NCBI RefSeq assembly: GCF_005048855.1
Contig: NZ_SUME01000005.1
Span: 1 to 64,000, forward strand
Origin: Sphingobacterium olei
GTDB lineage: Bacteria; Bacteroidota; Bacteroidia; Sphingobacteriales; Sphingobacteriaceae
Direction: 5' to 3'
Length of the DNA: 64,000 bases
Positions 9,801 to 17,732 of the stretch are shown here, piece after piece. The notes under the pieces were generated by a model. That model was not told the DNA's origin. It made no database searches and saw only the letters and a program-made list of their open reading frames with translations. The position numbers and the translations under genes are program-made. The stretch's first letter is position 1, and every line of letters starts with the position of its first letter.

Positions 9801-10013
9801 TCAGCAACATTATCGTATAATTTTGATAGAGCAAAGATACAGAGGTTGTTAAATATCTCAGGTTTACGTGTTTTATTAACTGCAGCGAATATCTATACCT
9901 TCTCCAAATACTCGGGGCCAGATCCCGAATTGGTAACGGGTATGGGATATGATAATTCCAATGGATATCCTCGGGCGCGATCGTTTACTTTTGGTTTGGA
10001 TGTACAATTTTAA
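6870..10013 (+). CDS. SusC-like TonB-dependent outer membrane transporter (second)
   Basis: A 1047-residue transporter with the full SusC layout. It has a signal peptide ending LFAQ, a carboxypeptidase-D regulatory-like sandwich (about residues 23-110, ITGTIKDQDGVVIAGATI), a TonB box (IETVTVGYV), and a plug domain with PGLNVQLNTGTPG and the MIPVEDIEDITILKDAQATA motif. A large barrel with the C-terminal SusC signature YLKFQSATLSYNF follows. It differs clearly from the first SusC in having the N-terminal domain and TonB box. It begins 11 bases after the preceding accessory lipoprotein and starts the second four-gene cassette of the locus. Confidence 0.96.
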   Translation: MKRIFLVFILLNICIAPLFAQELTITGTIKDQDGVVIAGATITALPGGKRVGISSGTGSFSVKVVSGTTSLRVNHMNYDDATVRLTQGKTSYQIAMDERQNEIETVTVGYVARKKESLTGSAVVIKADDIRDAPAANFTDLLQGRVPGLNVQLNTGTPGIRGSMSLRGLNSANVSGGGADAYMTNTSPLFVIDGVPVDEGNSFEYGFQTQGPGISPISMIPVEDIEDITILKDAQATALYGSRGAYGVILVTTKRGNSKIPIVSWNSKYFANTIPNLRTVMGGVSERRQRVWQILANDTTLNSGLDLVNRTPGLADSLNAFYNNSTNWQSYFYGHTLNLQQALTISGGDQTFNYKIAPGYYKENGIIQNTGFTRYTMNTNMQYRPNNKFFMSTYMNVNMVRNSLGSGNAYEQSGVASSANTSSLIPPPSLFSGSYDALAATNVVNDNKTAMANTQVQLEYQILKNLRAITTLQYSYNIANQDRFTPEILNGGESMIEVYNDRRNKIYNRNMLQFNKSFGNDRHLLNAFIFNEADISKYRAEAVNLIGTGSDRIQSGLSYNTRFTRGGVLDNLDDFRSASYAGQLIYQFDDKYIMEFSYRLDGNSNRGSSDLWSENPSVGFRWNFGQEEFMSKFDWISTANIRSNFGKNTVPTGTIYDAYGRYVMDAATYNGQPTVGIDMRSLPNISLEPIVTTQWSSILDLGFWNDRLTVTYENYYKQVDKELVPVKLANINSFAELKINEQSIVNIGHEFSTFFRPNFKNTDWRATLYANVSFNKDYLTDMAGDFRQEIIGTDLAYVKILKRLGRNTLSNVLYHYRGVYQSDDDVPVNPATGLRYRAGNGTGEEYFFRAGDPIFTDLNGDYVLDENDLVIAGNSQPRAWGGFGATISYKGWSFQPSFSYTIKRDIMNSAIADRFRNYYSPNNDLARVPIDDYDYYTPDNPNAVYPNPFDFRRAAIVNPFRQNSTLFQEDGSYLKFQSATLSYNFDRAKIQRLLNISGLRVLLTAANIYTFSKYSGPDPELVTGMGYDNSNGYPRARSFTFGLDVQF

Positions 10014-10025
10014 TAGCTAATAGAC

Positions 10026-11561
10026 ATGAAAAAAGTATTTATATATATCCTATCGTTCGTTGTGCTCTTCATGAGCTCTTGCGGAAAGGACTTTTTGACC
10101 ATAAATCCGATTGATGATCTCACCGGAAGCAATTACTGGCAAACCCGGGGGGATGTGCGTATGTTTATCCAGGGATTATACTCGAACTTCCGCCATGCGA
10201 CAATGAACCACGCGTTCTTTCCGGGTACAGGAGATCTGCGTTGCGCGCCTACGGTTCGTAACGCCGGATCGAATGCTGCCGGAAGCTTTATGAACCATAT
10301 TTCTTATTTGCGAAATAATGATTTGAATGGACTGTTTAACCAATATCACGATCCGACGCGGAACTATCTTGATGGAATGGATTTCTTTGGATTCCATAAT
10401 ATCCGTAACTGGGCCCGATTTTATACCGTTATTGCGAAAGCGAATATTGCCATTCACGAAATAGAACGTTTGGAAAATATTATTTCGGACAGCGAAAAAA
10501 AGCAATTTATTGCGGAAGCAACTTTTATGCGGAACCTATCTTATTTTTTCTTGGTCAGACTGTTTGGCGATGTGCCCTACTATACAGAAGCATTCCATGC
10601 GGAAGCAATAGGTCGTAGCCCAATGTTAGTTGTTTTGGAAAAGATAGATGCGGATATGCAGTCTGTCTATAAGGATCTACCCTGGACATATGAAGATCCT
10701 ACCGAAGTAGGGAACCGAGCGTCTCGTGGCGGAGCAATTGCGCTGATGATGCACATCAACATGTGGAAAGCCGGATTTTCGGAAGGAGAAAAGAACAAGC
10801 ATTATGAACGCACGAATGTGTTGGGTAAAGAGTTGATGGAAGAAAATCAGGACTCCTATGAGCTGTTGCCATTGAAAGATACCAAGCAGATATTCAAAGG
10901 CCGTACAAAAGAAGGGTTGTTTGAAATTGTGCAAAACTACAATTATGGGGAACTCTTTCATATCTCGGCAACCTATGCCGATTATGTATTGCGTGCGCCT
11001 TATAAGGCATTGGTAACGGCTTCATATATACATTACGAACCTAAATTCATGAAGGAGATGTATCCCGAGGATGCCGTGGATGAACGGAAAACATTTTGGT
11101 TTCAGGAAGATATTTATGCTACGAGTAACCGTTTTGTGTTCTTGAAATACGCTAATATTTTCGTAGCAGAAGGGGAAGATGGTAATCCAGATGACAATGC
11201 TATTGTGTTTCGTTATGCGGATGCGATTCTATTGCGTGCAGAAGCATTGGCAGAACTAGGGCGTGACGGAGATGCACGAGCAATGTTGAAAGTTGTTCGT
11301 GACCGCGCCAATGCATTGGAGGTGCAAGACAGCGGAGAGGATTTGAAGACTGCAATCTGGTGGGAGCGGGTTCGGGAATTATTGGGCGAAGGACATTTTT
11401 TCTATGACCTGGTGCGGACCAAACGAATCTTAAACTCAGATTATACATCTAATCCGGTCTCTTTGGCCGATTTCAATCGCGGCGCTTGGACATGGCCGAT
11501 TGATCGCGCCGCCCTAGTAAATAATCCTTTTATGACTTTGAATACGTACTGGAACAATTAA
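10026..11561 (+). CDS. SusD-like (RagB/SusD family) surface lipoprotein (second)
   Basis: A 511-residue lipoprotein. The lipobox is MSSC, followed by GKDFLTINPIDDLT, a very typical SusD N-terminus. The helix with FMRNLSYFFLVRLFGDVPYY and the C-terminal GEGHFFYDLVRTKRI motif place it in the RagB/SusD family. It would pair with the SusC encoded 12 bases upstream. The ligand cannot be read from sequence, but the peptidase and discoidin genes downstream suggest peptides or glycopeptides. Confidence 0.95.
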   Translation: MKKVFIYILSFVVLFMSSCGKDFLTINPIDDLTGSNYWQTRGDVRMFIQGLYSNFRHATMNHAFFPGTGDLRCAPTVRNAGSNAAGSFMNHISYLRNNDLNGLFNQYHDPTRNYLDGMDFFGFHNIRNWARFYTVIAKANIAIHEIERLENIISDSEKKQFIAEATFMRNLSYFFLVRLFGDVPYYTEAFHAEAIGRSPMLVVLEKIDADMQSVYKDLPWTYEDPTEVGNRASRGGAIALMMHINMWKAGFSEGEKNKHYERTNVLGKELMEENQDSYELLPLKDTKQIFKGRTKEGLFEIVQNYNYGELFHISATYADYVLRAPYKALVTASYIHYEPKFMKEMYPEDAVDERKTFWFQEDIYATSNRFVFLKYANIFVAEGEDGNPDDNAIVFRYADAILLRAEALAELGRDGDARAMLKVVRDRANALEVQDSGEDLKTAIWWERVRELLGEGHFFYDLVRTKRILNSDYTSNPVSLADFNRGAWTWPIDRAALVNNPFMTLNTYWNN

Positions 11562-11572
11562 GCACTTAGATA

Positions 11573-12316
11573 ATGAAGAAGTATATTATTAGAAATTTAT
11601 TTTTTACCTGTTTGATGGGACTGATTCTGGGTTCCTGCCAGGATAAATATTTTATAGATTCGGGTGTTCATGAATCGCATTATGATGGTACAGTAGTAGA
11701 TTATATAAAAATGCGTAAAGATGTATTTGATTCCTTATACAAAGTCATACAGCTATGTGAACTGGAGTCTGTACTCAACCAAAAGGGAGTGACGTTCTTT
11801 GCTCCTGGAGACCAATCGATCCGCAAAGCGGTTTTTGCGCTGAACGAAGCTTTGTATTTAACAGGGCGCGACAGTATATATACACTGGATCAAGTGGATC
11901 CCGCCGTGTGGCGAGAGTACTTGTCTATGTATATATACAACGATACCTATCTGTTGAAAGATATCCCACAGGTGGACACCCTCAACCTAAATATCTATCC
12001 GGGTCAGGGGTTTGAGTCATATGGTGGTACCAATATGAATCTGGGCGTCAATTATAACGATGTGATTTCAGAAATCCGGGAGGATGAATTTCAGATCGTA
12101 AAGTATGCAGGTTATAGACAGCTGTTTATCTCTTATATACGGAATACCGGAAATGTGGGGTCTTTTGGAAGCATGGTAAATGCACCTGTAGCGACTTCAG
12201 ATATTCAAACTTCTAATGGCGTAATCCATGCTTTGGAATATCGTAGACATACGTTTGGCTTTGTAACCAGCAACTTTGTGAATGCAGCGATTACTAAGGG
12301 TATAATTTATAAATAG
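11573..12316 (+). CDS. Fasciclin (FAS1)-domain lipoprotein (second)
   Basis: A 247-residue lipoprotein with lipobox ILGSC and a single FAS1 fold. VTFFAPGDQSI matches the first conserved FAS1 segment, and DIQTSNGVIHALEYRRHTFGF the second. It is the counterpart of the FAS1 gene at 5137 in the first cassette, but with many substitutions, so the duplication is old or the two were assembled separately. Likely a surface adhesion or ligand-binding subunit; no enzymatic activity is expected. Confidence 0.82.
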   Translation: MKKYIIRNLFFTCLMGLILGSCQDKYFIDSGVHESHYDGTVVDYIKMRKDVFDSLYKVIQLCELESVLNQKGVTFFAPGDQSIRKAVFALNEALYLTGRDSIYTLDQVDPAVWREYLSMYIYNDTYLLKDIPQVDTLNLNIYPGQGFESYGGTNMNLGVNYNDVISEIREDEFQIVKYAGYRQLFISYIRNTGNVGSFGSMVNAPVATSDIQTSNGVIHALEYRRHTFGFVTSNFVNAAITKGIIYK

Positions 12317-12318
12317 GC

Positions 12319-13968
12319 ATGCTGATGAAAAGAATTTTCAATATAATTGGATTTGTCCCGATGATTCTGGGATTGATGGTGTTTCAATCTTGTAAGACAA
12401 ATCAAGACGGTTTTGGAGAAGACCCCTATGCGGGGGGTAGAGAACAATTGGGCGTGGTATTTGAACGATTGAACCGGCCTTTGCCTGCTGTTAGACCCGA
12501 TGACGTGTTTGAAATATCAGTAAGGGGCTTGTTGAAACACGAAAGTAATGTAAAAGTGTTCATTAACGAAGAATTGGCACAGGTGGTATCATTGACCGAT
12601 TCGACAATGGAAGTTCGGGTACCCTTGACAGTGTCATCGGGAGGGTTAAAAGTAAAAATCAATGATCAGATATTTTTTGGCCCCCGAGTTCCGATTGAAG
12701 GAAACGTATCTTTTGATACTGATTATGCGGTAAGAAATGGATTCAACAGTTCGGTAAACTACATTTTGCCGGCAACAAGTGGAAGTGATTTATGGATCTT
12801 AGGGAACTTTACGAATTTTGAAAATCAGGCTTCGGCAACAGTATTTAGACGTAATATCCATAAAATTAATGCAAACGGTGAATCCGCTGCTACTACTGCA
12901 GGTTCTTTTGCTGTACAAAAAGGAGCTGATGGAGGTATTAATAGTATGGTCCGTCTACCTGATGGAAAGTATATGGTCGGAGGAGGTATCTACGGGATGG
13001 AAAATCTCAACAATCACCGTTACAATTTGGGACATATTACCCGACTCAACTCGGAGGGAAGTATCGATTCGATGGTTCTTGAGTTAATCAACACAACACC
13101 CGAAAGACCAGCCAATGCATACGATACGTTACCGGCATTTAATGCATACCTGGGAGCAACGATTAATTCAGGGTTTGGTGGAATAACGGCTCTTTTTGCG
13201 CTGCCAGATACCAGTGTGATCGCTGTTGGAAATTTCGGGGTGCATGGCTATATTGACTATAGGTATTCTTCCCGTGAATCTAAATTGTATGTCAATACGC
13301 TGGTAAATAATATTGTACGTTTGAAAGCTGACGGCAGGGTAGATTCAACATTTGGCTATAATAATGCCGGAGCAAACGGCTTCGTTAACGGTGCTGTAGA
13401 AACAAACGATGGTAAAATTATCGTGGTTGGATCTTTTACTTCTTTTAATGCCAAATCTGCTAATCGCGTCGTAGCTTTTAACAAAGACGGAAGCATACAT
13501 GCAGGTTTCAATGTCGGAACAGGAGCAAATGATGAAATATATTCGATCACCTATAATAAAGTCTTGAATAAGATTGCATTGGCAGGTCGGTTTACGTCTT
13601 TCAATGGACAGGCTACGAGGGGAGTTGTGCTACTAAATGCGGACGGCTCTGTGGATAATAGCTTTGTTTTAGGAGATGTAGAACAACGTATACCAAGCTA
13701 TGCGTATGTCATGAATAGTGGTAGGGTACTAGTATCGGGAGATTTTGTCCGATATAATGGTGTACATCGGTCCAAATTGCTGATTTTGGAAAGCAGCGGT
13801 GAAGCACTACAGCAATATAACAATATTGGCGAATTCTCGGGTCGGATCAACCATGTGATTGAGACTACTTCCAGCTTGGGTTACCCTGCATTATTGATTG
13901 GGGGAAGCATTGGACTTGCTGACGGAAGAGTTGTAGGAAATCTATTTAGGCTAGAGGTGAGAAACTAA
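12319..13968 (+). CDS. DUF5008-like lipoprotein with delta-60 repeats
   Basis: A 549-residue lipoprotein (lipobox VFQSC; ATG 12325 is an equally good start that removes two residues). The N-terminal part (about residues 35-125) looks like an IPT/DUF5008-type Ig fold, with VRGLLKHESNVKVFINEE and the closing FFGPRV. The rest forms a beta-propeller-like series of delta-60 repeats: GRVDSTFGYNNAGANGFV, GSIHAGFNVGTGANDEIYS and GSVDNSFVLG, each followed by a G(S/R/D)F(T/V)SFN-like strand. It closes the second SusC-SusD-FAS1 cassette. Role inferred: surface glycan or protein binding. Confidence 0.72.
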   Translation: MLMKRIFNIIGFVPMILGLMVFQSCKTNQDGFGEDPYAGGREQLGVVFERLNRPLPAVRPDDVFEISVRGLLKHESNVKVFINEELAQVVSLTDSTMEVRVPLTVSSGGLKVKINDQIFFGPRVPIEGNVSFDTDYAVRNGFNSSVNYILPATSGSDLWILGNFTNFENQASATVFRRNIHKINANGESAATTAGSFAVQKGADGGINSMVRLPDGKYMVGGGIYGMENLNNHRYNLGHITRLNSEGSIDSMVLELINTTPERPANAYDTLPAFNAYLGATINSGFGGITALFALPDTSVIAVGNFGVHGYIDYRYSSRESKLYVNTLVNNIVRLKADGRVDSTFGYNNAGANGFVNGAVETNDGKIIVVGSFTSFNAKSANRVVAFNKDGSIHAGFNVGTGANDEIYSITYNKVLNKIALAGRFTSFNGQATRGVVLLNADGSVDNSFVLGDVEQRIPSYAYVMNSGRVLVSGDFVRYNGVHRSKLLILESSGEALQQYNNIGEFSGRINHVIETTSSLGYPALLIGGSIGLADGRVVGNLFRLEVRN

Positions 13969-13985
13969 TTTTAAAAGCTAGATTT

Positions 13986-15704
13986 ATGAAAAGAATATTA
14001 AATTTTACTAATTTATGGAAGGCGGTTCTAGCATTTATGGCTGTATTCCAATTGTCCTGTAATGAGGATTTTCCGAATATACTAAAGGAGGAATATAATA
14101 ATAAGGAAATGGGCTCTTCGCTTAATAAAGTGCTTGTTGTTGTTGTTGATGGTATCCGCGGTGATGCTATGACCGATATAGATCCCGAAAACATGCGTAA
14201 AATAGCCCGTAACTCGTTTTATACGAATGCATCCCTTGGTGATTTCAGGGGAAATGTGGCGTTCACCAAGGAAACGGGTCTCGCTAATATTTTTACAGGA
14301 GTTAATTCTGCGAAGCATCAAGTAACGACCGATTTATCAACAATAGATACGGAAGGTTTCCCGACGTTGTTTGATCGGTTGAAGTCGGGGTATGAGGGAT
14401 TCAATGCTATAGGTTATACGACCAGTAACGATGTAAGCCAATATCTTTATGCAGATATGGATGAGAAGGAAGTCTTGTCTACAGACGATGAGGTCATTGC
14501 AAAGACCAAGCAGGCTATTTCAGGTGACACAGAAATGATTGTTGCTCATCTTTCGGATATAGAGCAGGTGGGGAATGATAATTCTTTTGAAAGTGACGAT
14601 GTGGCCTATCAACAAGCTATTAGAAAGTTTGATGTCCAAATGGCGGATTTAATTTCGACCTTAGAGAAAAGGCCGAATTACAAATCTGAAAACTGGTTAG
14701 TCGTTATTACATCTTCAATAGGAGGGCCTATTGCCGAGGTAGATCCAGACGATCAAACCGTATTTGCAGATAATCTACGTAACACCTTTACCTATTTTTA
14801 TTCGCCGAGGTTTACACGTAAGTATCAGGCGCGCCCGTCGACAAGTACAGCTCCTTTTGTAGGATCAGGATTACATTTAACGTATGGAAGTTCGGGAATT
14901 AATGCCACTTCAGCGCAACTGGATGACGTTAGTAAAATGAATTTTGGTTCGTCCGAAAGCTTTACCATCAACTTTTTCTTTAAACAAAATACGTTAAATA
15001 CAGACCACAATTACCCCCCAATATTAATAAAACGTAATAATACGGATGATGGTGTGGGTTGGCAATTCATTATGGCGGGGGGAAACGTCCAATTTGGTGC
15101 CTCGGGAATAAACAAGATTAGTTCGGCTCCTGTAAAAGATGGGAAGTGGCACGCGATTACCTTGTCTGCTAATCGTGCGACCAATACCGCAAAAATCTAT
15201 ACGGATGGTGTGCTGTCTGCGCAGACTACGGCCGGAACAACAAATATCACGAATACAATTCCTATGGTGTGGGGAAAGAAAACGGGTAATGGCAGTAATA
15301 CGGGAGACTTTATAGTTTGCAATTTACAGATTTACAATGTCGCTATGAACGATGCGGAAGTGGCATCTATGGCGGGTCTAGGTTTAGTTAAACCAGATAA
15401 TTCCCCGCTCTATGCTAATTTGCTGGGGTATTGGCCTGCTTATCAAGATAACGGAACCCGTGTAGTGACTGATGTTACCGGTAAAGCAGGAAATCTAAAG
15501 ATTGTAAATGAATTAAAATGGGCTTCTTTTGATGAGTTCGTCCCTTTTTTCAAACCGGATGTCAATGAGGGTACATTTCGCTTGGTGCCTAACCAGGTGG
15601 ACATCCCTTTCTTTATATATCAATGGTATGGTGTATTGCCAAATGTCGCTTGGAGCTTAGATGGACAGGCTTGGACTCCTCCCTATGCGATATTAGAATA
15701 CTAG
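13986..15704 (+). CDS. Alkaline-phosphatase-fold pseudoenzyme with LamG and DUF4983-like domains
   Basis: A 572-residue lipoprotein (lipobox QLSC). Residues about 45-270 follow the alkaline phosphatase/type I phosphodiesterase fold: VVVDG (Asp55), a nucleophile-region strand ending NIFTGVNSAKHQV, and WLVVITSS. The catalytic positions are degenerate. The usual DxVDxxGH is SDIEQVGN (Glu193, Asn197), TSDHG is TSSIG (Ser244, Ile245), and Lys95 falls where Thr/Ser is expected. A LamG/concanavalin-like sandwich follows (about 295-480, FGSSESFTINFFFKQ...DGKWHAITLS), then a C-terminal domain resembling DUF4983. It is probably a surface binding protein. It shares its architecture with the gene at 17733, separated from it by the M60 peptidase gene. 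Confidence 0.78.
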   Translation: MKRILNFTNLWKAVLAFMAVFQLSCNEDFPNILKEEYNNKEMGSSLNKVLVVVVDGIRGDAMTDIDPENMRKIARNSFYTNASLGDFRGNVAFTKETGLANIFTGVNSAKHQVTTDLSTIDTEGFPTLFDRLKSGYEGFNAIGYTTSNDVSQYLYADMDEKEVLSTDDEVIAKTKQAISGDTEMIVAHLSDIEQVGNDNSFESDDVAYQQAIRKFDVQMADLISTLEKRPNYKSENWLVVITSSIGGPIAEVDPDDQTVFADNLRNTFTYFYSPRFTRKYQARPSTSTAPFVGSGLHLTYGSSGINATSAQLDDVSKMNFGSSESFTINFFFKQNTLNTDHNYPPILIKRNNTDDGVGWQFIMAGGNVQFGASGINKISSAPVKDGKWHAITLSANRATNTAKIYTDGVLSAQTTAGTTNITNTIPMVWGKKTGNGSNTGDFIVCNLQIYNVAMNDAEVASMAGLGLVKPDNSPLYANLLGYWPAYQDNGTRVVTDVTGKAGNLKIVNELKWASFDEFVPFFKPDVNEGTFRLVPNQVDIPFFIYQWYGVLPNVAWSLDGQAWTPPYAILEY

Positions 15705-15734
15705 TAGCTGGATATTAACTTGTTAATAATTACA

Positions 15735-17720
15735 ATGATGAAAAAGAAATTATTATTTATAGGCACCATATTATTATCAATACTGGTATCCTGTGGCAAA
15801 TATGGATATGAATTTGAAGACGGCTATCAGACGGGGGATCCTACCGGTAAGGATGTCGAAACAGATATGTCCTATATTGATAAATCCATGTATGATAAAG
15901 CCAGGATCTATCCCGGTATGGTGGGAGCTAATGTAAGGCGTATCCAAGATACGACTATAAATTTACCGTTAAACTTTAGATGGATATCGGCAATTGATTT
16001 AAAGGTTGGATCTGCCCCAGGACCTGTGTTCAGTACAGGACTATATGCCCCTGCGGGAGAGAACATCCGCATCACGGTTCCTGCAGGAATTATTGGTTTG
16101 ACTGCTCAGATAGGTGCACATACCGATGACTTGACCGGTAAAGACCCGCTGCGCAGGCAACCGCTTATTTATACGGTGAAAGAGCTGATCCCGGGAGATA
16201 ATTATATTCGGAATCCTTTCGGAGGATTATTGTGGATAAAAGCTATGTTATCACAGCCTCAGTCTGTACCCGTTAAAGTGTCTGGTGCGGTAAAAACTCC
16301 AGATTTTATCCATGGTGTATCAAATCAGGCAGATTGGTTAAAAGAAGTTGAAGCGACAGATGTACCTTGGTTAGAACTTCGGGCGGAACGTACGATTTTT
16401 ACTGTGCCTCGCAGCTTAGTGTTGCAGTATAAAAATGATCTTAAGGTGGCTGAGGTATTGGAACTTTGGAATGATATATACGAAAAGGATTATTACGATT
16501 GGATGGGATTAACGAAAGGGAATCCTGACGTAAGAAACGCCTATCCGGAGTTGCCGGAGCGTGGTGTTCTGGATATACATCCGAGTGTGGGATATGCACA
16601 CAGTTCTGGCGGAGATGGTGTGCCGTGGGTGGCACAACAAGACAAGCACTGGTTTTTTATGTTCAGTAATTACAACTACGTGATGGGTAACTTTTCGCAG
16701 AATGAGGGTGCCTGGGGTACGTTCCATGAGATAGGTCATAATTATCAGCAAGGGCGTGCCTGGAGCTGGTCGGCATTAGGAGAGACCACAAACAATTTGT
16801 TTGTTTTTAAGGCAGCAGAACGGTTTGGTAATCCTGCGATTGCATCTCACCCTGCGCTTCAAGAAGCGTTCTCAAGAGCAATGACGTATGCAGCTTCTAC
16901 TACAGCGAAGAATTTTAATACGTTGTCGGATATAAACGATGGTTTACGTCCTTTTTTTAGACTTACACCTTTCTTACAGATCTTTAACAAGGTGAAAGGA
17001 AAGAATGATGAAATAGGCTGGGATTTTATGACCTATGTGTATACGCAAGCACGGAATTCAAATCAATCCTTTTCTTTGGATCAGGCAAAGATTGATTTCT
17101 TCTACCGTTCGCTCTGTGACTTCACAGGAAAGGATTATCAACGTTTTTTCAGCGCGTGGGGTATTGCAGTTAGTAATCCAGCGCGCCGGGAGATGCGAAA
17201 TAAATATCCACCGATGGATGCCGCACTGTGGACGTATAACCCTTGGACAAAGACAGGGGGAGATGGCGCGCTTCCTGCTAAATACGATCTGAACCATTCC
17301 TTGTTTACCTATACATCTAATGCGCAGACAGCAACAAATGATGGGAAGGGATTTCCCGGATTAAACGATGGTGATTATACTACTTATTGGCACACCTGTT
17401 GGTCCGGATGTCCTGTACCTAACTTGCCAGTGACCATTGATGTGGATATGAAAGGCACGGAAGCCTTTAAAGGGTTCTTTTATGCTAATCGGAATCACAG
17501 TATGTACAATAAACATATCCGTGTCTATATGAGTAATAATAACGTAAATTGGACGCTATTGGGAGATTATCCAGATCAACCCGATATTCGCGCACAACGT
17601 ATCGAGATTGCATTCGACGAAGTATATGAAGCACGTTATTTTCGCATCGAATTCCCTTCTTACGGAAATAATGCAAACCACGTAGCACTTGGTGAGTTAG
17701 GCTTATTTTATGATAATTAA
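15735..17720 (+). CDS. M60-family (enhancin-type) metallopeptidase with C-terminal discoidin domain
   Basis: A 661-residue lipoprotein. Start at ATG 15735 (or 15738) gives MMKKKLLFIG and lipobox LVSC; the longer TTG start at 15720 is unlikely. The M60 N-terminal sandwich is clear (APAGENIRITVPAG, GLTAQIGAHTD, NPFGGLLWI). The zinc site is HEIGH at residues 331-335, with a downstream glutamate at 350 (ALGETTNN), i.e. the M60 gluzincin pattern. Residues about 525-660 form an F5/8 type C domain with YWHTCWSG. M60 peptidases are known to attack mucins and other O-glycoproteins (for example BT4244 of Bacteroides thetaiotaomicron). It is the only intact enzyme recognised in the locus and so the best clue to its substrate. 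Confidence 0.9.
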   Translation: MMKKKLLFIGTILLSILVSCGKYGYEFEDGYQTGDPTGKDVETDMSYIDKSMYDKARIYPGMVGANVRRIQDTTINLPLNFRWISAIDLKVGSAPGPVFSTGLYAPAGENIRITVPAGIIGLTAQIGAHTDDLTGKDPLRRQPLIYTVKELIPGDNYIRNPFGGLLWIKAMLSQPQSVPVKVSGAVKTPDFIHGVSNQADWLKEVEATDVPWLELRAERTIFTVPRSLVLQYKNDLKVAEVLELWNDIYEKDYYDWMGLTKGNPDVRNAYPELPERGVLDIHPSVGYAHSSGGDGVPWVAQQDKHWFFMFSNYNYVMGNFSQNEGAWGTFHEIGHNYQQGRAWSWSALGETTNNLFVFKAAERFGNPAIASHPALQEAFSRAMTYAASTTAKNFNTLSDINDGLRPFFRLTPFLQIFNKVKGKNDEIGWDFMTYVYTQARNSNQSFSLDQAKIDFFYRSLCDFTGKDYQRFFSAWGIAVSNPARREMRNKYPPMDAALWTYNPWTKTGGDGALPAKYDLNHSLFTYTSNAQTATNDGKGFPGLNDGDYTTYWHTCWSGCPVPNLPVTIDVDMKGTEAFKGFFYANRNHSMYNKHIRVYMSNNNVNWTLLGDYPDQPDIRAQRIEIAFDEVYEARYFRIEFPSYGNNANHVALGELGLFYDN

Positions 17721-17732
17721 TAGCGATAAATT

